From the IMG/VR virus record IMGVR_UViG_3300048924_000148, positions 1-31,836 of that record: DNA of 31,836 nucleotides. The stretch is one strand, 5' to 3'. The notes under the pieces were generated by a model. The model worked only from the letters and a program-made list of their open reading frames with translations, had not been told where the DNA came from and did no database searches. The position numbers and the translations under genes are program-made. This DNA is from a virus. Shown one piece after another: positions 23,236-31,705 of the stretch. Numbering within the stretch: position 1 is the stretch's first letter; the number at the start of each line of letters is the position of its first letter.

Positions 23236-24429
23236 ATGAGCGACTATCATCACGGCGTGCAGGTCATCGAGATTAACGACGGCGTGCGCACCATTTCCAC
23301 CGTCTCAACGGCCATCATCGGCATGGTCTGCACGGCCAGCGATGCTGACGAAAACGCATTCCCGCTCAATGAGCCGGTGCTGATTACCAGCGTGCAAACC
23401 GCTATCGGTAAAGCCGGTAAACAGGGCACGCTTTCACAATCCCTGCAGGCCATTGCCGACCAGTGCAAACCGGTCATTGTCGTCGTGCGCGTGGCTGAAG
23501 GTGTCGACGACCCCGACGACCCCGACGCGGCACAGAAAGAAACGATTTCGAACATCATCGGCACCACGGACGAAAACGGGAAATATACCGGCCTGAAAGC
23601 GCTGCTGACGGCGCAGACCGTCACCGGCGTTAAGCCGCGCATTCTCGGTGTGCCGGGGCTGGATACGCAGGAAGTGGCGACCGCGCTCGCGTCAACCTGT
23701 CAGAGTCTGCGCGCCTTTGGCTATATCAGTGCGTGGGGCTGCAAAACCATTTCTGATGCCATCGACTACCGCGAGAATTTCAGCCAGCGCGAGCTGATGG
23801 TCATCTTCCCTGATTTTCTGGCATGGGACACCACGGCGAACGCCACGACGAACGCCTGGGCGACGGCGCGCGCGCTGGGGCTGCGTGCCAGAATCGACCA
23901 GACGACCGGCTGGCACAAAACCCTGTCGAACGTCGGCGTGAATGGCGTCACCGGCGTTAGTGCCTCGGTGTCGTGGGATTTGCAGGAACCGGCGACCGAC
24001 GCCAACCTGCTTAATCAGGCCGGTGTGACGACTCTGATCCGCAACGACGGCTTTAAGTTCTGGGGCAACCGCACCTGCTCGGATGACCCGCTTTTCCTGT
24101 TTGAGAACTACACCCGCACCGCGCAGGTGCTGGCCGACACGATGGCAGAGGCGCACGCGTGGGCGATGGATAAACCCATTACCCCGACGCTTATTCGCGA
24201 CATCGTGGCCGGTATCAATGCCAAATTCCGCGAGCTGAAAAACAACGGCTATATCGTCGATGGCTCCTGCTGGTACGACCCGGAGTCGAACGACACCGCG
24301 ACCCTGAAGGTAGGGAAACTGTATATCGATTACGACTATACCCCCGTCCCGCCGCTGGAACACCTGACCCTGCGCCAGCGCATCACTGATACCTATCTGG
24401 CGAACCTGTCGGACTCGGTCAACAGCTAA
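23236..24429 (+). CDS. FI: Tail sheath protein gpFI
   Basis: A 397-residue protein (P2 FI 396) with GGAG 8 bases upstream. It opens MSDYHHGVQVIEINDGVRTISTVSTAIIGMVCTA and contains VTGVKPRILGVPGLDTQEVATAL and LIRNDGFKFWGNRTCSDDPLFLFENYTRTAQVL, the sheath-family signature. It forms the contractile outer tube that drives the tail tube through the envelope. First gene of the FI-FII-E-T-U-D operon. Confidence 0.97.
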   Translation: MSDYHHGVQVIEINDGVRTISTVSTAIIGMVCTASDADENAFPLNEPVLITSVQTAIGKAGKQGTLSQSLQAIADQCKPVIVVVRVAEGVDDPDDPDAAQKETISNIIGTTDENGKYTGLKALLTAQTVTGVKPRILGVPGLDTQEVATALASTCQSLRAFGYISAWGCKTISDAIDYRENFSQRELMVIFPDFLAWDTTANATTNAWATARALGLRARIDQTTGWHKTLSNVGVNGVTGVSASVSWDLQEPATDANLLNQAGVTTLIRNDGFKFWGNRTCSDDPLFLFENYTRTAQVLADTMAEAHAWAMDKPITPTLIRDIVAGINAKFRELKNNGYIVDGSCWYDPESNDTATLKVGKLYIDYDYTPVPPLEHLTLRQRITDTYLANLSDSVNS

Positions 24430-24441
24430 GGAGCTGCAAGC

Positions 24442-24960
24442 ATGGCATTACCGCGCAAGCTTAAATATCTGAACATGTTCAACGACGGCCTGAGCTACAT
24501 GGGCGTCGTGGAATCCGTCACCCTGCCGAAGCTGACCCGCAAGCTCGAAAAATATCGCGGCGGCGGGATGCCGGGCTCGGTATCAATTGACCTCGGTCTC
24601 GATGACGACGCGCTGTCGCTTGAGTGGACGCTCGGCGGTCTGCCCGATGTCGACCTGTGGGCGCAGTACGCCTCGCCGGGTGCTGACAGCGTGCCGCTGC
24701 GCTTTACCGGCTCGTATCAGCGCGACGACACCGGCGCGATTTCTGCCGTTGAGGTGGTGATGCGGGGCCGTCACAAAGAGTACGACGGCGGCGAAAACAA
24801 ACAGGGTGAAAGCGGGACGACCAAAATGTCGACCGAGTGCGCCTATTACCAGCTCACGATTGATGGCCGCGAAGTCATCGAGATTGACGTCATCAACATG
24901 GTGCTGAAAGTAGACGGCGTCGACCGTCTGGCTGAGCACCGCAAGGCCATCGGTCTGTAA
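24442..24960 (+). CDS. FII: Major tail tube protein gpFII
   Basis: 172 residues, the same as P2 FII, with AAGGAG upstream. Recognised by MALPRKLKYLNMFNDGLSYMGVVESVTLPKLTRKLEKYRGGGMPGSVSIDLGLDDDALSLEWTLGG and IDVINMVLKVDGVDRLAEHRKAIGL. It builds the inner tail tube. It lies 12 bases after FI; both are produced in high amount. Confidence 0.97.
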   Translation: MALPRKLKYLNMFNDGLSYMGVVESVTLPKLTRKLEKYRGGGMPGSVSIDLGLDDDALSLEWTLGGLPDVDLWAQYASPGADSVPLRFTGSYQRDDTGAISAVEVVMRGRHKEYDGGENKQGESGTTKMSTECAYYQLTIDGREVIEIDVINMVLKVDGVDRLAEHRKAIGL

Positions 24961-25016
24961 CCCCTGACCCGGTCAGCAATGCTGGCCGGTCACTTAACTT
25001 TGAAGAGAGAAACATC

Positions 25017-25325
25017 ATGGAAAATATCAACGAAACCGCCACCACCGAAACCAAAAAACCGAACGTCGTGATCCTCGATACCCCACTGATGCGCGGCGAG
25101 CAGAAAATTGAGCAGATCACCCTGACCAAACCGAACGCGGGAACCCTGCGCGGTGTGTCGCTGGCATCACTGGCAAACTCTGACGTCGATGCCCTGATTA
25201 AGGTGCTGCCGCGCATGACCTATCCTGCGCTGACTGAGCACGAGGTCGCGCGTCTGGATGTGTCCGACCTGATTTCGCTCGCCGGTAAGGTGGTCGGTTT
25301 TTTGTCGCCTGTTTCGGAACACTAG
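25017..25325 (+). CDS. E: Tail assembly protein gpE
   Basis: A 102-residue protein (P2 gpE 91). Residues NVVILDTPLMRGEQKIEQITLTKPNAGTLRGVSLASLANSDVDALIKVLPRMTYPALTEHEVARLDVSDLISLAGKV are the family core. It acts as a chaperone of tape-measure assembly together with its frameshifted form E-E'. The slippery heptamer lies eight codons before the stop. Confidence 0.93.
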   Translation: MENINETATTETKKPNVVILDTPLMRGEQKIEQITLTKPNAGTLRGVSLASLANSDVDALIKVLPRMTYPALTEHEVARLDVSDLISLAGKVVGFLSPVSEH

Positions 25326-25480
25326 AATTTCACGAAAACCTGTCGGTCGATGACCTGATGGCGGATATCGCGGTGGTTTTTCACTGGCCGCCATCAGAGC
25401 TGAATTCCCTGAGCGTGACCGAGCTCTTCACGTGGCGCGAGAAAGCGCTGCAGCGTAGCGGAAACCATCATGAGCAATAA
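25017..25480 (+). CDS. E': Tail assembly fusion gpE+E' made by -1 frameshift
   Basis: The heptamer T TTT TTG at 25298-25304 lies in the correct phase near the end of E. Slipping back one base gives 96 residues of E followed by 58 of E' (VACFGTLEFHENLSVDD...), 154 residues in all, ending at TAA 25478-25480. P2 uses the same T6G frameshift signal to make E+E'. The extension contains the HWPPSELNSLSVTELFTWREKA motif typical of P2 gpE'. It overlaps the start of T by 11 bases. The ratio of the short and long forms matters for tail length assembly in this class. Confidence 0.92.
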
Positions 25481-27911
25481 TGTCAGACTTGAGGTACTGC
25501 TGAACGCGGTCGACCGGGCAAGCCGACCGCTTAAGGCTATCCAGACCGCCAGCAAATCCCTTACCGGCGACATCCGCACTTCACAGAAAAGCCTGCGCGA
25601 GCTTAACGCGCAGGCATCCCGCATTGAGGGATTCAGGAAAGCCAGCGCGCAGCTTGCCGTCACCGGTCAGTCACTGGAAAAGGCAAAGCAGGAGGCGGCG
25701 GCTCTTGCCACGCAGTTTAAAAACACCGAGCGCCCGACGCGCGCGCAGGCACAGGTACTTGAATCCGCGAAGCGTGCAGCCGACGGGCTGCAAACAAAAT
25801 ACAACAGCCTCACCGAATCCATTAAACGCCAGCAACGCGAGCTCGGCGCGGTGGGGATTAATACCCGTAATCTGGCAAATGATGAGCGGGGGCTTAAGTC
25901 GCGCATCAGCGAGACCACTGCGCAGCTCAATCGTCAGCGTGATGCACTGGCGAAGGTCAGCGCACAGCAGGCAAAGCTCAACCGGGTGAAAGAGCGCTAT
26001 CAGGCCGGTAAATCAATGGCCGGTAGTGCGGCGGCCGCAGGTGCTGCCGGGGTCGGTATTGCTACGGCGGGAACGCTGGCAGGTGTAAAACTGATGATGC
26101 CGGGCTTTGATTTTGCGCAGAAAAACTCTGAGCTGCAGGCGGTGCTCGGCGTTGAGAAACAATCGCCCGAAATGCAGGCGCTGCGTAAACAGGCGCGACA
26201 GCTCGGTGACAATACCGCTGCGTCTGCCGATGACGCGGCCAGTGCGCAAATCATCATTGCCAAAAGCGGCGGCGATGCGGCTGCGATTCAGGCGGCGACG
26301 CCGGTCACGCTGAATATGGCGCTGTCGAATCAACGCTCGATGGAAGAGAACGCCGCGCTGCTGACCGGGATGAAATCTGCCTTTCAGCTTTCCAACGACA
26401 AAGTCGCGCACATTGGCGATGTGCTCTCGATGACGATGAACAAAACCGCCGCTGACTTTGACGGGTTAAGCGACGCGCTAACCTATGCCGCGCCGGTGGC
26501 GAAAAATGCCGGGGTGAGTATCGAGGAAACTGCCGCGATGGTGGGCGCGCTGCATGACTCCAAAATCACCGGCTCGATGGCGGGAACGGGGAGCCGTGCC
26601 GTGCTGAGTCGCCTGCAGGCGCCGACCGGTAAAGCCTATGACGCCATCAAAGAGCTCGGGGTGAAAACGTCGGACAGCAAGGGGAACACGCGCCCGATAT
26701 TTTCCATCCTGAAAGAAATGCAGCGCAGTTTTGAGAAGAACAATCTCGGCACCGGTCAGAAAGCCGAATACATGAAAACCATTTTTGGTGAGGAAGCCAG
26801 CTCCTCGGCGGCGGTACTGATGGCCGCCGCGTCGACCGGCAAACTCGACCAGCTCACCGCTGCGTTTAAAGCCTCGGACGGCAAGACCGAGGAGCTGGTT
26901 AAAGTCATGCAGGACAACCTCGGCGGCGACTTTAAAGAGTTCCAGTCGGCGTATGAGGCGGTCGGGACTGACCTGTTTGACCAGCAGGAGGACTCACTGC
27001 GCAGGCTGACGCAAACGGCCACGCAGTATGTGCTCAGGCTCGATGGCTGGATCACGAAAAATAAGGGGCTGGCGACCACTATCGGTGTGGTGGCAGGTGG
27101 TGCGCTGGCGCTGATTGGCGTGATGGGCGGGATTGGCCTTGTCGCCTGGCCGGTGGTGATGGGGATTAATGCCATCATTGCCGCCGCTGGCGTGATGGGC
27201 GTGGTATTCAGCACGGTCGGCAGTGCGATTGTGACGGCCATAGGTGCAATCAGTCTGCCGGTGGTGGCCGTGGTCGCGGCTGTCGTGGCCGGTGCGCTGC
27301 TCATCCGTAAATACTGGGAGCCTATAAGTGCCTTTTTCTCAGGCGTGGTGGAGGGGCTCAAAGCGGCCTTTGCGCCGGTCGGGGAAATGTTTGCCCCGCT
27401 CGCACCGGTATTTGACGCCATTGCCGAAAAACTCGGTGTCGTCTGGAAGTGGTTTAAAGACCTGCTTGCGCCAGTGAAAGCCACGCAGGAGACGCTCGAC
27501 AGCTGCAAGAATGTCGGTGTGGCCTTTGGTAAGGCGCTGGCGGATGCGCTGATGTTACCGCTCAATATCTTTAACAGCATAAGCGGCAAAGTCAGCTGGC
27601 TGCTGGAAAAGCTCGGGGTGGTGAAAAAGGAATCCAGCGACCTTGACCAGACGGCGGCGAAAGCAGACAAGGCTGCGCCGGGTGGCGGGTACATCCCGCA
27701 GACCGCAGGGTATGGTGGTTATCAGGCTTACCGGCCAGTGACAGCCTCTGCCGGGCAGTCCTATATCGACCAGAGCAAAAGCGAGTACAACATCACCCTG
27801 CAGGGTGGGGGCGCACCGGGCAGTGACCTCGACCGCCAGCTGCGCGAGGCCGTCGAAAAACTCGACCGTGAGAAACGGGCGCGCCAGCGCTCCAGCATGA
27901 GACACGATTAA
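25470..27911 (+). CDS. T: Tail tape measure protein gpT
   Basis: A 813-residue protein (P2 gpT 815). The N-terminal about 170 residues are an extended coiled coil (SRPLKAIQTASKSLTGDIRTSQKSL...). A central tape-measure domain with MLMPGFDFAQ-like and SAFQLSNDKVAHIGDVLSMTMNKTAADFDGLSDALTYAAPVAKNAGVSIEETAAMVG follows (about 205-480). The hydrophobic part, about 532-614, holds several alanine/valine-rich helices that may insert in the inner membrane during DNA entry. It sets tail length. It starts inside the E' extension. Confidence 0.96.
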   Translation: MSNNVRLEVLLNAVDRASRPLKAIQTASKSLTGDIRTSQKSLRELNAQASRIEGFRKASAQLAVTGQSLEKAKQEAAALATQFKNTERPTRAQAQVLESAKRAADGLQTKYNSLTESIKRQQRELGAVGINTRNLANDERGLKSRISETTAQLNRQRDALAKVSAQQAKLNRVKERYQAGKSMAGSAAAAGAAGVGIATAGTLAGVKLMMPGFDFAQKNSELQAVLGVEKQSPEMQALRKQARQLGDNTAASADDAASAQIIIAKSGGDAAAIQAATPVTLNMALSNQRSMEENAALLTGMKSAFQLSNDKVAHIGDVLSMTMNKTAADFDGLSDALTYAAPVAKNAGVSIEETAAMVGALHDSKITGSMAGTGSRAVLSRLQAPTGKAYDAIKELGVKTSDSKGNTRPIFSILKEMQRSFEKNNLGTGQKAEYMKTIFGEEASSSAAVLMAAASTGKLDQLTAAFKASDGKTEELVKVMQDNLGGDFKEFQSAYEAVGTDLFDQQEDSLRRLTQTATQYVLRLDGWITKNKGLATTIGVVAGGALALIGVMGGIGLVAWPVVMGINAIIAAAGVMGVVFSTVGSAIVTAIGAISLPVVAVVAAVVAGALLIRKYWEPISAFFSGVVEGLKAAFAPVGEMFAPLAPVFDAIAEKLGVVWKWFKDLLAPVKATQETLDSCKNVGVAFGKALADALMLPLNIFNSISGKVSWLLEKLGVVKKESSDLDQTAAKADKAAPGGGYIPQTAGYGGYQAYRPVTASAGQSYIDQSKSEYNITLQGGGAPGSDLDRQLREAVEKLDREKRARQRSSMRHD

Positions 27912-27923
27912 GGAGGGAAACAC

Positions 27924-28388
27924 ATGCTAATGGTGCTGGGCTTTTTTGTGTTTGAACGGCATACCCTGCCGTATCAGTCTATGCAGTATTCGAAGGATTA
28001 CCGCTGGGCGTCTAATGACCGCATCGGCAAGCCACCGGCGTATCAGTTTCTCGGGGAGGGGGAAACCTCCCGCACCCTGTCGGGCACGCTTTACCCTGAA
28101 ATCACCGGCGGCCGCCTGTCGCTAACGGCGGTCGAACTGATGGCCGATGAGGGCAGGGCGTGGCCGCTGATTGACGGGACGGGCATGATCCTCGGGATGT
28201 ATGTCATCGAGAAAGTGACCCACACCCACACCGAGCTTTTCAGCGATGGCCAGGCGCGCAAAATCGAGTTTAGCCTGTCGCTGAAACGCGTCGATGATTC
28301 TCTCGCGGCCATTTATGGCGACCTGCAAACGCAGGCTGACGGTCTGGTCACGTCAGCCGGTAACTGGCTCGGAGGGCTGGCGGGATGA
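27924..28388 (+). CDS. U: Tail protein gpU
   Basis: A 154-residue protein (P2 gpU 159) with an excellent AAGGAGGG before its ATG. It starts MLMVLGFFVFERHTLPYQSMQYSKDYRWASNDRIGKPPAYQFLGEGE, like P2 gpU, and has EGRAWPLIDGTGMILGMYVIEKV and FSLSLKRVDDSLAAIYGD. It is an essential tail gene, probably joining tube and baseplate hub. The stop overlaps the D start as ATGA. Confidence 0.96.
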   Translation: MLMVLGFFVFERHTLPYQSMQYSKDYRWASNDRIGKPPAYQFLGEGETSRTLSGTLYPEITGGRLSLTAVELMADEGRAWPLIDGTGMILGMYVIEKVTHTHTELFSDGQARKIEFSLSLKRVDDSLAAIYGDLQTQADGLVTSAGNWLGGLAG

Positions 28389-29551
28389 TAACGGGAATGA
28401 ACGTGCAGGCCGGGGCGAAAATTGCCCCGGCGTTTATGCTCACGCTCGATGGCGCAGATATCACGCAGAATTTCAGTGACCGGCTCATCGGCCTGACCAT
28501 GACGGACAATCGCGGATTCGAGGCTGACCAGCTCGATATCGAGCTCGATGATGCCGACGGGCTGGTCGAGCTGCCGCCGCGCGGTGCATCGCTGACGCTG
28601 TGGCTGGGCTGGCAGGGCTTCGCGTTGCTGAACAAGGGAAGTTTTACGGTCGATGAAATCGAGCACCGGGGCGCACCCGATACGCTGACTATCCGGGGGC
28701 GCAGTGCGGATTTTCGCGGGACGCTCAACTCACGCCGCGAGCAATCGTGGCATGACACCACGCTCGGAGTGATTGTGGAGACCATTGCGCAGCGCAACCA
28801 ACTCACGGCCAGCGTCGCTGACAGCCTTAAAGCGATCCCGGTGCCGCATATTGACCAGTCGCAGGAATCCGACGCGGCATTTCTCGCCCGACTGGCGGAG
28901 CGTAACGGCGCATCAGTCTCAGTGAAATACGGCAAATTACTATTCTTGAGAGCCGGTAGCGGGATGACGGCCAGCGGCAAGGCTATCCCACAAATGACCG
29001 TTGAACGCGGTGACGGCGACCGGCATCAGTTCGCCATTGCTGACCGCGAGGCGTACACCGGCGTCACGGCGAAATGGCTGCACACCAGAGACCCGAAACC
29101 GCAAAAGCAAAAGGTGAAGCTGAAACGCAAGCCGAAAGAGCAGCACCTGCGCGCACTGCAGCACCCGAAAGCCGTAAAAGTACCGGCAAAGAGCCAAGCA
29201 AAGAAGGAGCAGGAAGCGCGCGAGGGCGACTATATGGCCGGTGAGTCTGACAACGTTCTGGAGCTCACGACCATTTTTGCGACAAAGGCGCAGGCGATGC
29301 GCGCCGCTCAGGCGAAGTGGGACAAGATACAGCGTGGGGTGGCGGAGTTTTCGATTATGCTCGCCACTGGTAGGGCAGATTTATTTCCTGAAACGCCGGT
29401 GTCGGTGAAAGGCTTTAAGCGCGTCATAGACGAGCAGGCGTGGATAATCAGCCGGGTGGTGCATAGTCTTAACGGGAGTGGCTACACGACAGGCTTAGAG
29501 CTTGAGGTGAAGGTGTCAGACGTTGAGTATGAGAGTGAAGAAACTAAATAG
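28385..29551 (+). CDS. D: Baseplate hub protein gpD (gp27-like)
   Basis: A 388-residue protein (P2 gpD 387). The N-terminal half has PAFMLTLDGADITQNFSDRLIGLTMTDNRGFEADQLDIELDDADG and IRGRSADFRGTLNSRREQSWHDTTLGVIVETIA, the P2 pattern. A lysine-rich segment (about 237-283) separates the two halves. It forms the hub between the tail tube and spike gpV. It overlaps U and is the last gene of the FI operon. Confidence 0.96.
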   Translation: MITGMNVQAGAKIAPAFMLTLDGADITQNFSDRLIGLTMTDNRGFEADQLDIELDDADGLVELPPRGASLTLWLGWQGFALLNKGSFTVDEIEHRGAPDTLTIRGRSADFRGTLNSRREQSWHDTTLGVIVETIAQRNQLTASVADSLKAIPVPHIDQSQESDAAFLARLAERNGASVSVKYGKLLFLRAGSGMTASGKAIPQMTVERGDGDRHQFAIADREAYTGVTAKWLHTRDPKPQKQKVKLKRKPKEQHLRALQHPKAVKVPAKSQAKKEQEAREGDYMAGESDNVLELTTIFATKAQAMRAAQAKWDKIQRGVAEFSIMLATGRADLFPETPVSVKGFKRVIDEQAWIISRVVHSLNGSGYTTGLELEVKVSDVEYESEETK

Positions 29552-29630
29552 ATAAATTAATTTATGTATTTGTTTTATATGGATAAAGTGAGTAAAATTA
29601 ACGCATCGGAATCGTTAAGAGGTGCTCACC

Positions 29631-29852
29631 ATGTTTCACTGTCCAAAATGCCATTACGCTGCCCATGCTCGCACGAGCCGTTATTTCTCTGATACTACAA
29701 AGGAACGGTATCATCAGTGTACAAATATCAACTGCAGCTGCACCTTTGTCACGACCGAAACCCTTTCGCGCTTTATCGTTTCGCCGGGTGAGGTAGTGCC
29801 AGCGCCGCCGCATCCAACAACGTCAGGCCAGCAGCAGATCCATTGGCAATGA
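29631..29852 (+). CDS. ogr: Ogr, zinc-finger activator of late transcription
   Basis: ATG 29631, with GAGGTG upstream, gives 73 residues (P2 Ogr 72) starting MFHCPKCHYAAHARTSRYFSDTTKERYHQC. The zinc ligands are C4, C7, C30 and C35. Ogr binds the TGT-N12-ACA sites upstream of P2 late promoters and contacts the RNA polymerase alpha subunit. Its single C4 finger is the only DNA-binding element. It is separated by 79 bases from D and is the last core gene before the attachment site. Confidence 0.96.
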   Translation: MFHCPKCHYAAHARTSRYFSDTTKERYHQCTNINCSCTFVTTETLSRFIVSPGEVVPAPPHPTTSGQQQIHWQ

Positions 29853-29864
29853 AAATTGAAAAAA

Positions 29865-29877
29865 GCCAAAAATTGGC
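29865..29877 (+). other. Short hairpin after ogr
   Basis: GCCAA-AAA-TTGGC, a perfect 5-bp stem 13 bases after the ogr stop. It is too weak for a confident terminator. It begins a 226-base AT-rich spacer (29853-30078) in which I see no gene apart from the leader of the next one. Confidence 0.35.
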
Positions 29878-30078
29878 GAAACTTCATTTACAAAACTAAT
29901 GTTCTTCATATAATTTTCATAATTCACATCAACTAGTTGATTTTAATGTTGTTTAAGGAAAAGATACAGGTTGGGTAAAGTTCTTAAGATGCATCGATTT
30001 TCTGTATAAAAGCATTCCATTTAATATATAAATAGTTTAATGCTAGAGGTTTCTAAAATTTAATACAGGTGGTAAGTA

Positions 30079-30804
30079 ATGGAAATAATACAGCAGGCAA
30101 TAAAAAAACTTGCTAACTCTATGAGGATGTATGGAGAAGTATGTTTTGATTTTCAAAGGCTTGTGAAAATAGATAAAGAGGAGGCAATAGATAATCTCGA
30201 TCGTGCATTTGAGGCGAAGTTGGAAGCATTTCATAGTCTGTATGATGTAACGAAGAATGATATTGATTATTTTGCTAATGGTGATACGGCTGCTTTAATA
30301 TTAATGCGTAATGCTATTCATCATCGCGACCATCTTCTGTTCAAAAGCTGGAATCAGGTAATGGCGCTAGATGATGGATATAAAAATCATTATGGTGCAG
30401 AGTTTCTTTTGGTGGCATTCGAGATTCTTGGTTCTCCCCCTAGGCAAAAATATTATTATAAGCTCGAAGATTTCTATCTAAGAATTGATGAAAAGTTAGA
30501 CTCACCTTATCTTGTGCAGCGAATGAAAAATGCAAGTCGCGAAAAAATGATTTCCCAATTTGATACTGAATTAAATTTCGCTGAAGTCAAGAGTTATGCG
30601 TCGCAAGAACGTTACCCTGATAATCAAATATATATAAATGTCATTCCAATTTTTGTATCTGCAGTATGCCGCGTGTTTACCGCTTTAAGGGGAAATGGGG
30701 TGGATTTTGTAGGCTTTGATGCTAATGCATATAAAGAGCCTTTTACCAACGAGTTGTCTGTTGATTTTTCGAAGATAATTTATACTCCATTGCGTATAAC
30801 TTAA
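30079..30804 (+). CDS. Unknown cargo protein with an RNxxxH (HEPN-like) motif
   Basis: A 241-residue protein with AGGTGG 8 bases before its ATG. I do not recognise its family. It is strongly helical through about residue 130, then mixed. It contains RNAIHH (R77-N78...H82) in ILMRNAIHHRDHLLFKSW, which matches the RNxxxH active-site motif of HEPN ribonucleases, and the surrounding helices suit that fold. HEPN proteins are common RNA-cleaving effectors in phage defence and toxin-antitoxin systems, so an effector role is plausible, but the short motif alone can occur by chance. It is AT-rich and lies between ogr and the host, a usual place for lysogenic conversion genes. It has its own terminator and no visible partner on the same strand. 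Confidence 0.7.
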   Translation: MEIIQQAIKKLANSMRMYGEVCFDFQRLVKIDKEEAIDNLDRAFEAKLEAFHSLYDVTKNDIDYFANGDTAALILMRNAIHHRDHLLFKSWNQVMALDDGYKNHYGAEFLLVAFEILGSPPRQKYYYKLEDFYLRIDEKLDSPYLVQRMKNASREKMISQFDTELNFAEVKSYASQERYPDNQIYINVIPIFVSAVCRVFTALRGNGVDFVGFDANAYKEPFTNELSVDFSKIIYTPLRIT

Positions 30805-30812
30805 ATTACTGA

Positions 30813-30851
30813 GGCAGGTAGTGATATGTAAATGCTAGCCTGCCATTTTTT
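30813..30851 (+). terminator. Terminator of the RNxxxH gene
   Basis: GGCAGG (30813-30818) pairs with CCTGCC (30839-30844), extended by TAG/CTA across a bulged G. A T-tract follows at 30846-30851. It lies nine bases after the stop codon of the preceding gene. Confidence 0.75.
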
Positions 30852-30934
30852 GATTCCACCAGATTGCATTACTTAAATGTGGGATCTGTAGGGAATGATT
30901 AATTTTTAATAAATTAACAATTCATTGATTAATT

Positions 30935-31423
30935 CTATAAGGATTTTTTTATGATGTTTGATAAAAAAGCCATCAACTCATTGAGTTTACTATAATCAAC
31001 TTTTGACTCAAAATATTGATAATGATTGCCTGACATAAATGCCAAATGCATTTTTTCTGTTTCAATGGCTGTCGTAATTTTTAGTGCTTCATATTTATCT
31101 ATAAATTCAATGCCTTCCTTTTTGGTTAGGAAAAGACATATCTGGTATGCTTTTCTATCACTAGAAGTATAATTCTTAAGCGCAACCTCTAAAATAATGG
31201 AAGGATCATATTGTGAATGGTTGCTATTATTTGAACTGGTGACGCTATTAAATTTCTCAAGAAAATCATCAATTCTCAATAATAACTGCTCTCTACGCCA
31301 CTCGTTCATTGATTTATTTCTATTGTCGCGTGCAATGAACCAATTAACACATGCAGTGACTGCAACACCCAGAAGCGATCCACATACAGCCAAAAGCGCA
31401 ACATTTATAGTAGTCAACTCCAT
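30935..31423 (-). CDS. Membrane-anchored protein of unknown function
   Basis: ATG 31423, with GGAGGG ideally spaced upstream, gives 162 residues. An in-frame start four codons earlier is less likely. One hydrophobic segment (about 5-30, INVALLAVCGSLLGVAVTACVNWFIA) is followed by a charged helical region (RDNRNKSMNEWRREQLLLRIDDFLEKF) and a soluble domain of about 110 residues. I do not recognise the family. It is AT-rich and convergent with the RNxxxH gene. Possible roles are superinfection exclusion at the membrane or an effector with a membrane anchor, but nothing in the sequence decides this. Confidence 0.7.
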   Translation of the reverse strand: MELTTINVALLAVCGSLLGVAVTACVNWFIARDNRNKSMNEWRREQLLLRIDDFLEKFNSVTSSNNSNHSQYDPSIILEVALKNYTSSDRKAYQICLFLTKKEGIEFIDKYEALKITTAIETEKMHLAFMSGNHYQYFESKVDYSKLNELMAFLSNIIKKSL

Positions 31424-31594
31424 AAACCCTCCCATGTCATTAGTTTTTCTAAATTACAGATTAATAAAGGTAAAACAATCTTATAGAGATTACATTTCCT
31501 CAAGTATCATTCATGTGTCAAATTCATACTAAAAATACATAAAGGCTTTAGCATAAAATGTTAAATAACAGATGAGTAAATTTTAATGAAAGGA

Positions 31595-31668
31595 GCCCTT
31601 AAAAAAAGGGCCTCTCATATCGATGTGGTCAACATGTGGACGTGACCTGAAATAAATCCTTTTATTTC
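31595..31668. repeat. Inverted repeats in the presumed attR / prophage-host junction
   Basis: GCCCTT/AAGGGC (31595-31611) and the perfect 9-bp TGAAATAAA/TTTATTTCA (31648-31668, 3-base loop) lie in the gene-free interval between the last cargo gene and yciI. GGTCA...TGACC (31627-31647) lies between them. They could be terminators or integrase/Cox-arm sites; the attachment core cannot be found without attL. The gene-free interval is 31424-31719. Confidence 0.4.
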
Positions 31669-31686
31669 ATTATGTTGAAGCATTTT

Positions 31687-31705
31687 CAAAAGCTCCTGCG
31701 GGAGC
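31687..31705 (-). terminator. Terminator of yciI
   Basis: On the minus strand GCTCC-CGCA-GGAGC is followed by TTTTG, 15 bases after the yciI stop. Its position suits an intrinsic terminator of host yciI. Confidence 0.65.

Larger units (their letters stand above)
1..31600. mobile_element. P2-like (Peduovirus-type) prophage, left end outside the window
   Basis: Gene order cox-B-A-old-cos-Q-P-O-N-M-L-X-Y-K-lysB-lysC-R-S-V-W-J-I-H-G-FI-FII-E-T-U-D-ogr is that of integrated P2, in which attP lies between ogr and int. Most products match their P2 counterparts in length and motifs. The right boundary is approximate: it lies somewhere between the last cargo gene (ends 31423) and yciI (from 31720). 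int, the C repressor and attL would lie left of base 1. No core gene seen here is broken, so the element could be functional, subject to the unseen left end. Confidence 0.95.

Noticed and set aside
31561-31680. CRISPR-like or tRNA-like structure near the right end
   Set aside because: The repeats are only two different hairpins, not a spaced direct-repeat array, and no cloverleaf with a GTTCRA-type T-loop could be built.
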